Assembly (NCBI GenBank): GCA_030433335.1
Contig: JAUILL010000003.1
Location: 1 to 64,000, forward strand
DNA from: Alphaproteobacteria bacterium
Lineage (GTDB): Bacteria > Pseudomonadota > Alphaproteobacteria > Rhodobacterales > Rhodobacteraceae
Direction: 5' to 3'
DNA: 64,000 nucleotides
The position numbers and the translations under genes are program-made. The notes below the pieces were generated by a model. The model ran no database searches, was not told the origin of the DNA, and saw only the letters and a list, made by a program, of their open reading frames with translations. Of this stretch, positions 47,990-56,223 are shown one piece after another; within the stretch, counting starts at the first letter, position 1, and each line of letters opens with the position of its first letter.

Positions 47990-48241
47990 ATGGCTGCCCA
48001 CGACAGCAACACCGGAACAGGCAACAACTCGAATAGCGTTCTCGCGTTCATCGTCGGCGCACTCGTCGTCGCAGTCGTTGTCCTTGGTTTCGCGCTGTAT
48101 AACGGCATGGATTTCGGCCAAGACGACGACATCAACATCAGCATCGAAGGCGCTGGTCCTGCAGCTGAGCAAGCTGGCGAAGCGCTCGAAGGCGCTGCCA
48201 ACGCTGTTGATGACGCAGCCGAAGACGTTACCGGCCAATAA
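47990..48241 (+). CDS. Small single-pass membrane protein in the sarcosine oxidase operon
   Basis: An 83-aa protein: a polar N-terminus rich in Asn/Ser/Thr, one membrane segment (about residues 18-42), then an acidic Ala/Glu-rich tail with an amphipathic helix. Ribosome-binding site AGGAGCG is 7 bp upstream. I do not recognise a family. It breaks the usual soxB-soxD order. Its size and shape would fit a membrane tether or stress-type small protein. Confidence 0.75.
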   Translation: MAAHDSNTGTGNNSNSVLAFIVGALVVAVVVLGFALYNGMDFGQDDDINISIEGAGPAAEQAGEALEGAANAVDDAAEDVTGQ

Positions 48242-48445
48242 TCACGACTTGCCTTTCGGCCGGTCGTTCAAAGATCGAATGGCCGAAGCATACCGTCGCC
48301 GCACCCCGCTTTCCGACTTACCTCAGGGGGGCGGCGACATTTATTCCCGAACAATTCGCACAGCCGCCCCGCAGCACGTTTCTTGTGCCCTGCGGTCGTT
48401 GTCGTGCGCAATTTCCACCTCTTTCCGTGCAAAAGGATTGGCCTC

Positions 48446-48775
48446 ATGCTGACACTCCAGTGCCCCTATTGCGGCGTCATGGCCGAGGAAACCGAACTCT
48501 CCGCTGGCGGCGAGGCCCATCTGAAACGCTTCGGACCGGGCTCGACTGACGCGGATTTCGAAACCTACATGTTCATGCGCGAAAACCCCAAGGGCGTGCA
48601 TTTCGAACGCTGGCGCCACGCGAACGGCTGCGGCAAGTGGTTCCACGCCGCACGCTGCACCGTCACGCTCGAGGTCTTTGGCACCTACACCGCCCAAACC
48701 TCGGTGCCGCCCGCGGACCTTCTGGACAAAATTCGCGCTGCACGTCCCGGCTTCAAATGGAGGGAATTCGAATGA
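48446..48775 (+). CDS. soxD: Sarcosine oxidase delta subunit
   Basis: Small zinc-binding subunit (109 aa) with CPYCG near the start and HANGCGKWF-HAARCTVTLEV in the middle, giving the Cys/His zinc site of SoxD. The ATG at 48446 gives the normal start MLTLQCPYCG. Alpha subunit follows after 63 bp. Confidence 0.94.
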   Translation: MLTLQCPYCGVMAEETELSAGGEAHLKRFGPGSTDADFETYMFMRENPKGVHFERWRHANGCGKWFHAARCTVTLEVFGTYTAQTSVPPADLLDKIRAARPGFKWREFE

Positions 48776-48780
48776 CCCTT

Positions 48781-48801
48781 CTTTTTGCTGAAAATACTCA
48801 A
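48781..48801. repeat. Second copy of the GAGTATTTT motif (inverse orientation)
   Basis: The reverse strand reads TTGAGTATTTTCAGCAAAAA, related to the motif at 16579-16599. It sits just after the delta-subunit stop. Confidence 0.3.
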
Positions 48802-48838
48802 ATCCCCCCGTTCTCCGGCAAAAGCGAGGTCTGAGAGA

Positions 48839-51800
48839 ATGAGCACCCGACTTTCCAAGGCAGGCCGTCTGGTCGACACCTCGAAATCTGTCGCGTTCAC
48901 CTTTAACGGCAAAAAGATGCAGGGCCATGCGGGCGATACGCTGGCATCGGCGCTGCTGGCCAACGACCAGATGATGGTCGGCCGGTCGTTCAAGTACCAC
49001 CGTCCCCGCGGGATCGTGGCCTCGGGCGCCGAAGAGCCGAACGCTTTGGTGAACCTCGGTTCCGGCAACACGTTCGAGCCGAACCAGCGCACCACCACGA
49101 CCGAGCTCTTCGACGGTCTGTCCGCGACCAGCCAGAACCACTGGCCCTCGCTCGATTTCGACATCGGCGCAGTGAACGGTCTGTTCGCGAACTACCTGAC
49201 CGCCGGCTTCTACTACAAAATGTTCATCCACCCGCGTCCGCTGTGGAAATACGTCTACGAGCCCTTCATCCGCCAGTCCGCTGGTCTGGGTAAGGCGCCC
49301 AAGGACACTGATGGCGACCGGTACGAGCACTTCTACGCTTATGTCGACGTTGCTGTGATCGGCGGCGGTGTGGCGGGCCTTCAGGCCGCTCTGGCCGCTG
49401 GCGAAGCCGGTGCCAAGGTTCTGCTGATGGAGCAGACCGCGCACTTTGGCGGCCGCGCTCCAGTGGACGGCGGCACCATTGATGGCATTGAAGCCGAAAC
49501 CTGGATCGCTGGCGCTCTGGCCCGTCTGGACGAGATGCCCAACGTCACCGTCCGTCGCCGCATGATGGGGGCAGGGGTCTATGACCACGGCTACCTGTTG
49601 GGCTACGAGCGGGTCAAAGACCACGCACCCGAACTGGACGCCCCCCGTCACCGCCTGTGGCGCATCCGCGCCAAGCAGATCGTGACTGCGACTGGTGCAA
49701 TTGAACGTCCTATCAGCTTTGCGGGCAACGACATCCCCGGTGTCATGCTGGCCAGCGCTGTGCGCGATTACGCGGTGAACTATGGTGTCGCCGTGGGTCA
49801 GAAAACCGTGGTCGTCACCAACAACGACGACGGCTACCGCACCGCGCTCAAGCTCAAGGAGCTGGGTGTCGAAGTTCCCGTAATCATCGACGCTCGCGAA
49901 GAGGGCGCAGGCGCTCTGGCAGATGTGGCGCGCAAGGCTGGCATCCGTGTCGAGCCCGGCAAGGCGATCGCCAAAGTCAAAGGCGGCAAGCGCGTCGAAG
50001 GCGTTGAGCTGTGCCGGATGCAGGGCAACGGCGGCGCTGTGATCGAAACGATCAAGTGTGACGCAGTTGCTATGTCCGGCGGCTGGTCGCCCGTCGTGCA
50101 CCTGTGGTCGCACTGCGGTGGCAAGCTGATCTGGGACGAGGTGGAAAGCCACTTCAAACCCGACGCAGACCGTGCGCCCACCAACCAAGACGGCAAGCCC
50201 TTTGTGATCACCGCGGGTAGCGCCTCTGGCCCCCTCGGCCTTGGCGAAGTTCTGGCGGATGCGGATGCGGCTGGTAAGAAAGCGGCCGAAGCCGCTGGTT
50301 TCACTGCCGCCTCGACACCCGCACCCAGCGGTGACGCTCGCGACGAAACGCCGATGCAGCCCGTGTGGATGATGCCCTCGGATGCGGTCTATAACCTGCG
50401 CATGAAGATGTGGCTGGACTACCAGAACGACGTCAAAGTATCCGACGTTCAGCTGGCGGCCCGCGAAGGCTACGAGAGCGTCGAGCACACTAAGCGTTAC
50501 ACCACACTGGGTATGGCGACCGATCAGGGTAAGCTGAGCAACATCAACGGCTTGGCGATCCTTGCTGATACGTTGGGTGCAGAGATTCCGCAGGTGGGCA
50601 CCACCACTTTCCGTCCGCCGTACACCCCGATTTCGATGGGCTCGATCGGCGGCGCGGCGCGGGACGAAATCTTCCAGCCGATCCGTCAGACCCCGATCCA
50701 GCAGTGGCACATCGACAACGGCGCCTACATGGAGCCCGTCGGTCACTGGCGTCGTCCTTACACCTTCCCCCGCGGGTCCGAGACCCACGAGCAGGCGGTG
50801 AACCGCGAGATCACCAACACCCGCACCAATGTGGGTCTGCTGGATGCCTCGACGCTGGGTAAGATCATTGTCAAAGGTCCCGACGCGGCCAAGTTCCTCG
50901 ACCTCATGTATACCAACATGATGAGCACGCTGAAGCCGGGCAAATGCCGCTACGGCCTGATGTGTAACGAGAACGGCTTCCTGATGGACGACGGTGTTGT
51001 GGCGCGTCTGGACGAGGAAACCTTCCTTGTGCACACCACATCGGGCGGCGCGGCGCACACCCACGCCCACATGGAAGAGTGGCTGCAGACCGAGTGGTGG
51101 GACATGAAAGTCTACACCGCCGATGTCACCGAACAGTACGCACAGATCGCCGTTGTGGGTCCCAAGGCCCGCAAAGTTCTGGAAAAGCTGGGTGGCATGG
51201 ATGTGTCCAAAGACGCGCTCAAGTTCATGGAATGGACCCAAGGCAAGCTGGGTGGCTTTGATGCCCGCATCTTCCGTATCTCGTTCTCGGGCGAGCTGTC
51301 CTATGAGATCGCGGTTCCTGCATCGCAGGGTCGCGCGTTCTGGGATGCCTTGCTGGCAGCGGGCGAAGAGCATGGCATCATGCCTTACGGCACCGAATGT
51401 TTGCACGTCATGCGCGCCGAGAAGGGCTTTATCATGATCGGGGACGAAACCGATGGCACCGTGATCCCGCAGGATCTGGGGCTGAATTGGGCGATCTCGA
51501 AAAAGAAAGAGGACTTCATCGGCAAACGCGGTCAGCAGCGCACCTTCTTGGCAGGCGAAGATCGCTGGCGTCTGGTGGGTCTGGAAACCGTCGATGGCAG
51601 CGTGCTGCCTGATGGCGCCTACGCTGTGGTCCATGGCCACAACGAGAACGGCCAGCGCACCATGATCGGCCGCGTGACCTCGACCTACTACTCGCCCACA
51701 CTGGGCCGCGGCATCGCGATGGGTCTGGTCAAGCACGGACCCGAGCGCATGGGCGAACTGGTAGAATTCGCGAAAACCGACGGCTCGACCGTCATGGCGA

Positions 51801-51853
51801 AAATCGTTGACCCTGTCTGGTACGACAAAGAAGGGGAAAAGCAGGATGTCTGA
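48839..51853 (+). CDS. soxA: Sarcosine oxidase alpha subunit
   Basis: Large subunit (1004 aa) with an N-terminal ferredoxin-like segment (VAFTFNGKKMQGHAGDTLASALLAND), an NAD-binding dinucleotide fold (VAVIGGGVAGLQAALAAGEAG) and a C-terminal T-protein-like folate domain (RTNVGLLDASTLGKI onward). It binds NAD and tetrahydrofolate and transfers the methyl carbon of sarcosine. The start at 48839 is preferred over 48785. It overlaps the gamma gene by 8 bp. Confidence 0.95.
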   Translation: MSTRLSKAGRLVDTSKSVAFTFNGKKMQGHAGDTLASALLANDQMMVGRSFKYHRPRGIVASGAEEPNALVNLGSGNTFEPNQRTTTTELFDGLSATSQNHWPSLDFDIGAVNGLFANYLTAGFYYKMFIHPRPLWKYVYEPFIRQSAGLGKAPKDTDGDRYEHFYAYVDVAVIGGGVAGLQAALAAGEAGAKVLLMEQTAHFGGRAPVDGGTIDGIEAETWIAGALARLDEMPNVTVRRRMMGAGVYDHGYLLGYERVKDHAPELDAPRHRLWRIRAKQIVTATGAIERPISFAGNDIPGVMLASAVRDYAVNYGVAVGQKTVVVTNNDDGYRTALKLKELGVEVPVIIDAREEGAGALADVARKAGIRVEPGKAIAKVKGGKRVEGVELCRMQGNGGAVIETIKCDAVAMSGGWSPVVHLWSHCGGKLIWDEVESHFKPDADRAPTNQDGKPFVITAGSASGPLGLGEVLADADAAGKKAAEAAGFTAASTPAPSGDARDETPMQPVWMMPSDAVYNLRMKMWLDYQNDVKVSDVQLAAREGYESVEHTKRYTTLGMATDQGKLSNINGLAILADTLGAEIPQVGTTTFRPPYTPISMGSIGGAARDEIFQPIRQTPIQQWHIDNGAYMEPVGHWRRPYTFPRGSETHEQAVNREITNTRTNVGLLDASTLGKIIVKGPDAAKFLDLMYTNMMSTLKPGKCRYGLMCNENGFLMDDGVVARLDEETFLVHTTSGGAAHTHAHMEEWLQTEWWDMKVYTADVTEQYAQIAVVGPKARKVLEKLGGMDVSKDALKFMEWTQGKLGGFDARIFRISFSGELSYEIAVPASQGRAFWDALLAAGEEHGIMPYGTECLHVMRAEKGFIMIGDETDGTVIPQDLGLNWAISKKKEDFIGKRGQQRTFLAGEDRWRLVGLETVDGSVLPDGAYAVVHGHNENGQRTMIGRVTSTYYSPTLGRGIAMGLVKHGPERMGELVEFAKTDGSTVMAKIVDPVWYDKEGEKQDV

Positions 51854-52415
51854 AGCAATCAGCGCACTGGCAGGCGCGAACACCGAAGGGTTCTGCCGCG
51901 TCTCTGAACTGGGCCTGCATGGCATGATCACCGTCCGCGGTGATCTGTCGAACGCCGATCTGGCCAAAGCGCTCTGCGCGGCAGCTGGCGTCAACGCACT
52001 GCCCGAGGTTCGCAAGATGGTCGGCGGTCTGGAAGGGGGCATCGCATGGATGTCGCCGGACGAGCTGATGGTCTTTGTCCCATACAGCCAGGTCGTGGCC
52101 AAGGTCGAAGAGCTGAACGACGCTCTGGCCGGCACGCATTTCCTGGCCGTGAACGTGTCTGACGCCCGCGCGGTGTTCGGCATCGACGGGGCAGGGGCGC
52201 GCGAAGTCATCGCCAAGATCGCTCCCGTGGACATGGCCCCCGAGGCTTTCACCACTGGCGATCTGCGCCGTACCCGTATCGCTCAGGTCGCGGCTGCGTT
52301 CTGGATGGCCGGTGACGACAGCTTCCGGCTGATCTGCTTCCGCTCGGTCGCGGAATATGCGTTCAAGCTGCTTAGCACCTCGGCGGCAAAGGGTGGGGAA
52401 GTCGGTTACTTCTGA
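51846..52415 (+). CDS. soxG: Sarcosine oxidase gamma subunit
   Basis: A 189-aa subunit with a T-protein-related fold, typical SoxG segments WMSPDELMVFVP, DARAVFGIDGAGAREVIAKI and CFRSVAEYAFKLLS. Starts inside the end of the alpha gene (ATG at 51846). Last gene of the operon; a terminator follows. Confidence 0.92.
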   Translation: MSEAISALAGANTEGFCRVSELGLHGMITVRGDLSNADLAKALCAAAGVNALPEVRKMVGGLEGGIAWMSPDELMVFVPYSQVVAKVEELNDALAGTHFLAVNVSDARAVFGIDGAGAREVIAKIAPVDMAPEAFTTGDLRRTRIAQVAAAFWMAGDDSFRLICFRSVAEYAFKLLSTSAAKGGEVGYF

Positions 52416-52440
52416 TCCGACGAACCAAAGACGACATAGC

Positions 52441-52471
52441 AACCCGCTCTCTACACAGAGGGCGGGTTTTC
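52441..52471 (+). terminator. Terminator of the sarcosine oxidase operon
   Basis: AACCCGCTCTCT pairs with AGAGGGCGGGTT around ACAC, ending in TTTTCTTTT. It is about 25 bp after soxG. Confidence 0.85.
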
Positions 52472-52498
52472 TTTTGTCTCGGGATTAGCCAGAGGGTT

Positions 52499-52921
52499 TC
52501 AGCTCTTCCACTCTGGCAGGGGAAACGCGCGGTCATAGGCCCAGTTAAAGGCGTAGGCGTAGACCACATAAAATCCCGCGGTCGCGACGTCCATCGCCGC
52601 GGCCTCGAGCCAAGAGACATCAAGGTAGACCTTGATGAAAGGGATCAGGACCAGCAGCAAACCTGCCTCGAATAGGACCGCGTGCAATGCGCGCACGCGC
52701 TGTGATTTCTGCGTGCTGCCCGTCCGGCGCAGGAGTGCGTGATCAAAGAGATGGTTGTACACCATGTTCCACAGCGCTGCGATCGCAGCGCTGACGGCGC
52801 CGACGATCCCGACCTCGTGGATGGGCAGGTCAAAGACCCAAGCCCCCACCGGTGCAATGATCAACAAAGCGATAATTTCGAACAGAATGGCGTGGCGAAG
52901 ACGGTCGAGCGTCGTGCGCAT
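52499..52921 (-). CDS. PACE-family efflux transporter (two BTP domains)
   Basis: A 140-aa membrane protein with four hydrophobic segments in two repeats. Typical elements are RTTLDRLRHAILFEI, AALWNMVYNHLFDHAL, VRALHAVLFEAGLLL and YAYAFNWAYDRAFP. Members such as AceI export small cationic biocides and polyamines. Start at 52921 (MRTTLDR). It diverges from sodB; the 294 bp between hold no gene. Confidence 0.85.
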   Translation of the reverse strand: MRTTLDRLRHAILFEIIALLIIAPVGAWVFDLPIHEVGIVGAVSAAIAALWNMVYNHLFDHALLRRTGSTQKSQRVRALHAVLFEAGLLLVLIPFIKVYLDVSWLEAAAMDVATAGFYVVYAYAFNWAYDRAFPLPEWKS

Positions 52922-53215
52922 GGGGTTCCCTCGTGAAAGACAACGGGTCGTCCCGCCAATTCGGTTTTCCAAGAGGTCGTCCTCTGAGGCGCATGATCTC
53001 ATCAACCCAATGCACTGGCAAGAGGCTCGAAATTGGCGCGTGAACACTGACTGTGCAGAAATCCGACTCTTTTCGGGGGAAATTCAGGAACTTCCTGCCC
53101 CAACTCACGTTCTATGGGTGTATTAGTGGACAGAATCTGACGCCGGGACTTGACGTAAGCGCGGTAGCGGATCACCTAAGACGTATATTTTTTCACACGA
53201 ATAATGGGGGCTACT

Positions 53216-53824
53216 ATGGCTTTCGAACTTCCCGCACTTCCCTACGCCCACGACGCTCTGGCAGATCTGGGCATGTCGAAGGAAACGCTGGAGTTTCACC
53301 ACGACATTCACCACAAGGCCTACGTCGACAACGGCAACAAGCTGATCGACGGCACCGAGTGGGCGGACAAGTCGCTGGAAGAGATCATCAAAGGCACCTA
53401 CAACGCGGACGCAGTTGCCCAGAACGGCATCTTCAACAACGCGTCGCAGCACTGGAACCACATGCAGTTCTGGGAAATGATGGGCCCCAAAGGCGACGCG
53501 ATGCCGTCGGAACTGGAAGCCCGCATCGTTGACGCGTTCGGCTCGGTCGACAAGTTCAAAGAAGATTTCGCCGCAGCAGGCGCAGGCCAGTTCGGTTCGG
53601 GTTGGTGCTGGCTGGTTGTTGACACCGACGGCACCCTGAAGGTCACCAAGACCGAAAACGGTGTGAACCCCGTTTGCTTTGGCCAGACCGCACTGCTGGG
53701 TTGCGACGTATGGGAGCACAGCTACTACATCGACTTCCGTAACAAGCGTCCCGTGTACCTGACCAACTTCCTCGATAAGCTGGTCAACTGGGAAAACGTG
53801 GCAGAGCGCCTGTCGAAAGCCTAA
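53216..53824 (+). CDS. sodB: Superoxide dismutase (Fe type)
   Basis: Converts superoxide to peroxide and oxygen (202 aa). Metal ligands appear in LEFHHDIHH, ASQHWNHMQFW, and CDVWEHSYYIDFRN. The N-terminus FELPALPYAHDAL is the SodB norm. Its Fe preference is inferred from overall likeness to SodB. Terminator follows. Confidence 0.95.
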   Translation: MAFELPALPYAHDALADLGMSKETLEFHHDIHHKAYVDNGNKLIDGTEWADKSLEEIIKGTYNADAVAQNGIFNNASQHWNHMQFWEMMGPKGDAMPSELEARIVDAFGSVDKFKEDFAAAGAGQFGSGWCWLVVDTDGTLKVTKTENGVNPVCFGQTALLGCDVWEHSYYIDFRNKRPVYLTNFLDKLVNWENVAERLSKA

Positions 53825-53852
53825 GGCTTTCCCGCATAACGCGATTTTCTGG

Positions 53853-53886
53853 ACGCCCTGCGGATTTCCGCGGGGCGTTTTCTTTT
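53853..53886 (+). terminator. Intrinsic terminator after sodB
   Basis: ACGCCCTGCGG pairs with CCGCGGGGCGT around ATTT (one wobble), followed by TTTTCTTTT. It starts 29 bp after sodB. Confidence 0.88.
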
Positions 53887-53946
53887 GTCGGAACTTCTCT
53901 GGGCTGTGTGCGTTTTCTTAATGAAATCAATGCACAGGAGGATGTT

Positions 53947-54147
53947 ATGGCCGATCGCGTCAGATCGAAAGACGGCAGCCGAGACACTGATAAGGTGATG
54001 GGCGCCGAGGGAGAGATGGATCAGCAGGGACGACAGGGCGGCAACTTGCAGCGCAACATCGGCACCCGTGACGAGCTGAAACGCGCGACCGAGCGCCCCG
54101 CAGGCGACACGCGCGTGACCAAAGCAGACGAGAAGGAGGACAGCTAA
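53947..54147 (+). CDS. Small hydrophilic hypothetical protein
   Basis: A 66-aa, highly charged protein without a hydrophobic core, rich in Asp, Arg, Lys, Glu, probably disordered. AGGAGG lies 5 bp before the ATG, and it overlaps the next gene by one base (TAATG), so it is a real co-translated gene. No family recognised. Confidence 0.7.
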   Translation: MADRVRSKDGSRDTDKVMGAEGEMDQQGRQGGNLQRNIGTRDELKRATERPAGDTRVTKADEKEDS

Positions 54148-54599
54148 TGACCAAGTTGAAACATGGCGCATGGGTTCTGGTGGCAGATGGCGAAAAGGCG
54201 CTGTTTCTGCGCAACGATCTGGACACACAGGACTTTGACCTGAACGTGGTCCGGATCGAGGAGCAAGAGAACCCGTCGGATCGTGAGCAGTCTGCGAACC
54301 GCCCCGGCCGGATGCACGATGGTGGTCCCGGTCAAAAGTCCGCGTTGGATGACACCGATTGGCACGAGCTCGCCAAAGAGCGCTTTGCCAGCGATATGGC
54401 AGAGATTCTGTACAAGCAGGCGCACAAGGGCAAATTCGACGAAATCGTCCTGATCGCGCCACCTTCGACCTTGGGTGAACTTCGCAAAGAATTGCACCAA
54501 GAGGTCACGGACAAGGTGATTGCCGAAATCCCCAAGACTTTGACCAACCATCCGATCAATAAGATCGAAGAATTGGTGAAACAGGAATTGGCTGCGTGA
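54147..54599 (+). CDS. Host-attachment-type protein
   Basis: A 150-aa protein resembling the Host_attach family (AtsE-like). Its opening HGAWVLVADGEKALFLRND, the middle RPGRMHDGG segment and the FDEIVLIAPPSTLGELRKEL segment match. The fold is related to ribosome-release factor-like domains; the name comes from attachment phenotypes, and the biochemical role is unknown. Coupled to the small gene before it. A GC-rich hairpin (54608-54629) without T-run follows. Confidence 0.75.
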   Translation: MTKLKHGAWVLVADGEKALFLRNDLDTQDFDLNVVRIEEQENPSDREQSANRPGRMHDGGPGQKSALDDTDWHELAKERFASDMAEILYKQAHKGKFDEIVLIAPPSTLGELRKELHQEVTDKVIAEIPKTLTNHPINKIEELVKQELAA

Positions 54600-54607
54600 T
54601 GCGGCCC

Positions 54608-54629
54608 GCGCCCCCGCCCTCGGGGGCGC
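54608..54629 (+). other. GC hairpin after the host-attachment gene
   Basis: GCGCCCCCG pairs perfectly with CGGGGGCGC around CCCT, without a T-run. Possible transcript end or stability element. Confidence 0.45.
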
Positions 54630-54729
54630 AATCGTATCTGCGCCTTTGCACAGATGCGGCCCCTTGATCCCATTGCATTCGTGAGCCAAGGGGCGCAGAC
54701 ATTTGGCAGACCACCCAAAGGAGCCTGCC

Positions 54730-55659
54730 ATGACCCAGACCGTTCGCGGCATTTTAGCGATGATCGGGGCCTGCGCGATTTGGGGGCTCTCGTCCATCTA
54801 CTACAAGCAACTCGCGGACGTGCCACCTCTGACCATTCTGGCGCACCGGACCCTTTGGTCTGCGGCGTTCTTTGCGTTGGTTCTGGTGGTGCAGGGGAAA
54901 TTCATGCAGCTGCCCGCGGCGCTGGGGAACAAGCGCACGTTGATGATCATCGCGGGGGCCTCGCTGATGATTTCGATCAACTGGTTCTTCTTTATCTTCT
55001 CGGTCACGACGGGGCACGCGACCCAAGCCAGCTTGGGCTACTACATCTTCCCGCTGGTGGCGGTGGTGCTGGGGCGCATCTTCTTTGCCGAGAGTTTGAA
55101 CCGCTGGCAAACCGTGGCGGTCCTGTTGGCCGCGACGGCGGTGTCTCTGTTGACGTGGGGGTTGGGGGTCGCGCCGTGGATCTCGCTGATCCTTGCGTTC
55201 AGCTTCGGCTTCTATGGCGTGCTCAAGAAACTGCTGGATGTGGGGCCAGTGGTCAGCGTCACGGCAGAAGTCGTCTTGCTAATCCCCATCTCGCTTGCCG
55301 TGCTGTGGCATGGCGGAACCGCGATGGACAGCCCGAGCCAGACCGCGCTTCTGCTCTTTTCTGGTCCGCTGACAGGGTTTCCGCTGATCCTGTTCAGCTA
55401 TGCCAGCCGCCGCATTCCCATGGCGACGGTCGGGATCTTGCAATACCTGAACCCGACCCTGCAATTTTTGGTCGCCGTGCTGCTTTTCAAAGAGCCCTTT
55501 GGCATCTGGTATTCGATTGCCTTCGGGATGATCTGGACGGCGCTGGCGATCTACTCGACCGCAGGGGCGCGCGCTGCTTCGCGCAAACGCAAGACCGCGT
55601 CGTCGACCGTGTCCACGACCGTCACAAATTCCAGCATCGAGGCAGCGGCAAAGCCCTGA
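54730..55659 (+). CDS. rarD: RarD-like EamA-family permease
   Basis: A 309-aa ten-helix transporter of the drug/metabolite superfamily, RarD type: RGILAMIGACAIWGLSSIYYK, LLTWGLGVAPWISLILAFSFGFYG, YASRRIPMATVGILQYLNPT. Substrate unknown. Start at 54730 follows AAAGGA. The last 109 bp overlap the convergent LOG gene. Confidence 0.85.
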   Translation: MTQTVRGILAMIGACAIWGLSSIYYKQLADVPPLTILAHRTLWSAAFFALVLVVQGKFMQLPAALGNKRTLMIIAGASLMISINWFFFIFSVTTGHATQASLGYYIFPLVAVVLGRIFFAESLNRWQTVAVLLAATAVSLLTWGLGVAPWISLILAFSFGFYGVLKKLLDVGPVVSVTAEVVLLIPISLAVLWHGGTAMDSPSQTALLLFSGPLTGFPLILFSYASRRIPMATVGILQYLNPTLQFLVAVLLFKEPFGIWYSIAFGMIWTALAIYSTAGARAASRKRKTASSTVSTTVTNSSIEAAAKP

Positions 55660-56117
55660 TCGACCACGTGGTGCAGCAGGTCCACCAACGGCCCCCAGTA
55701 GCCGTCCGTGTTCACCAAGATGATGGGGCGGGCGTGCAGCTCCAGTTGCCGCCATGTGAGCACTTCAAAAAACTCGTCCAGAGACCCCGCGCCGCCCGGT
55801 AGAACCACCACGGCGTCCGAATTCATGAACATCACTTTCTTCCGCTCATGCATGTTCTCGGTGACGATGAATTGGGAGAGATCACGCTTGCCGACCTCCC
55901 ATTTCATCAGGTGCTCGGGGATCACGCCAAAGGTCTGCGCGCCAGCCGCTTGGGCGCTGCGGGCCACGACGCCCATCAACCCGACGTCTCCAGCCCCGTA
56001 GACCAGACGCCACTTTTCTGCGGCAATGGCTTGGCCCATCGCGTCGGCAGCGCTTTCAAATGCGGGGTTTTTGCCTGAACGTGCGCCGCAAAAGACACAA
56101 ACGGAAAACAAGGACAT
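55551..56117 (-). CDS. LOG-family protein (cytokinin riboside monophosphate phosphoribohydrolase-like)
   Basis: A 188-aa protein with the LOG motif PGGAGSLDE (107-115) and the preceding MHERKK segment (about 90-94), as well as GAGDVGLMG. Such enzymes release a base from nucleoside monophosphates; in bacteria many act on AMP or unknown nucleotides. Ser replaces the more usual Thr in PGGxGT. The 3' end overlaps rarD on the opposite strand by 109 bp. Confidence 0.88.
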   Translation of the reverse strand: MSLFSVCVFCGARSGKNPAFESAADAMGQAIAAEKWRLVYGAGDVGLMGVVARSAQAAGAQTFGVIPEHLMKWEVGKRDLSQFIVTENMHERKKVMFMNSDAVVVLPGGAGSLDEFFEVLTWRQLELHARPIILVNTDGYWGPLVDLLHHVVDQGFAAASMLEFVTVVDTVDDAVLRLREAARAPAVE

Positions 56118-56223
56118 GGGTGGCTCTCCTTCGGCGGGAATTCGCCTAGACCCCGTTTAAGCGGGTTGGTATCCTCGATCAATACGTCGTGATGGCTTCG
56201 ACAAGCGGGGAAACCACAGAGAA

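Noticed and set aside
48341-52255. A 1304-codon open frame on the minus strand opposite sarcosine oxidase alpha
   Set aside because: It is an antisense shadow of a clear real gene in high-GC DNA; no motif or ribosome-binding site supports it.
46679-52415. Reading sarcosine oxidase soxBDAG as part of the sulfur sox cluster
   Set aside because: Shared gene names only; sequence motifs are of sarcosine oxidase subunits and the clusters are 12 kb apart.
53085-53097. Palindrome CAGGAACTTCCTG upstream of sodB
   Set aside because: Perfect dyad but short, with no second copy or known regulator to support it, and about 120 bp from the gene start.
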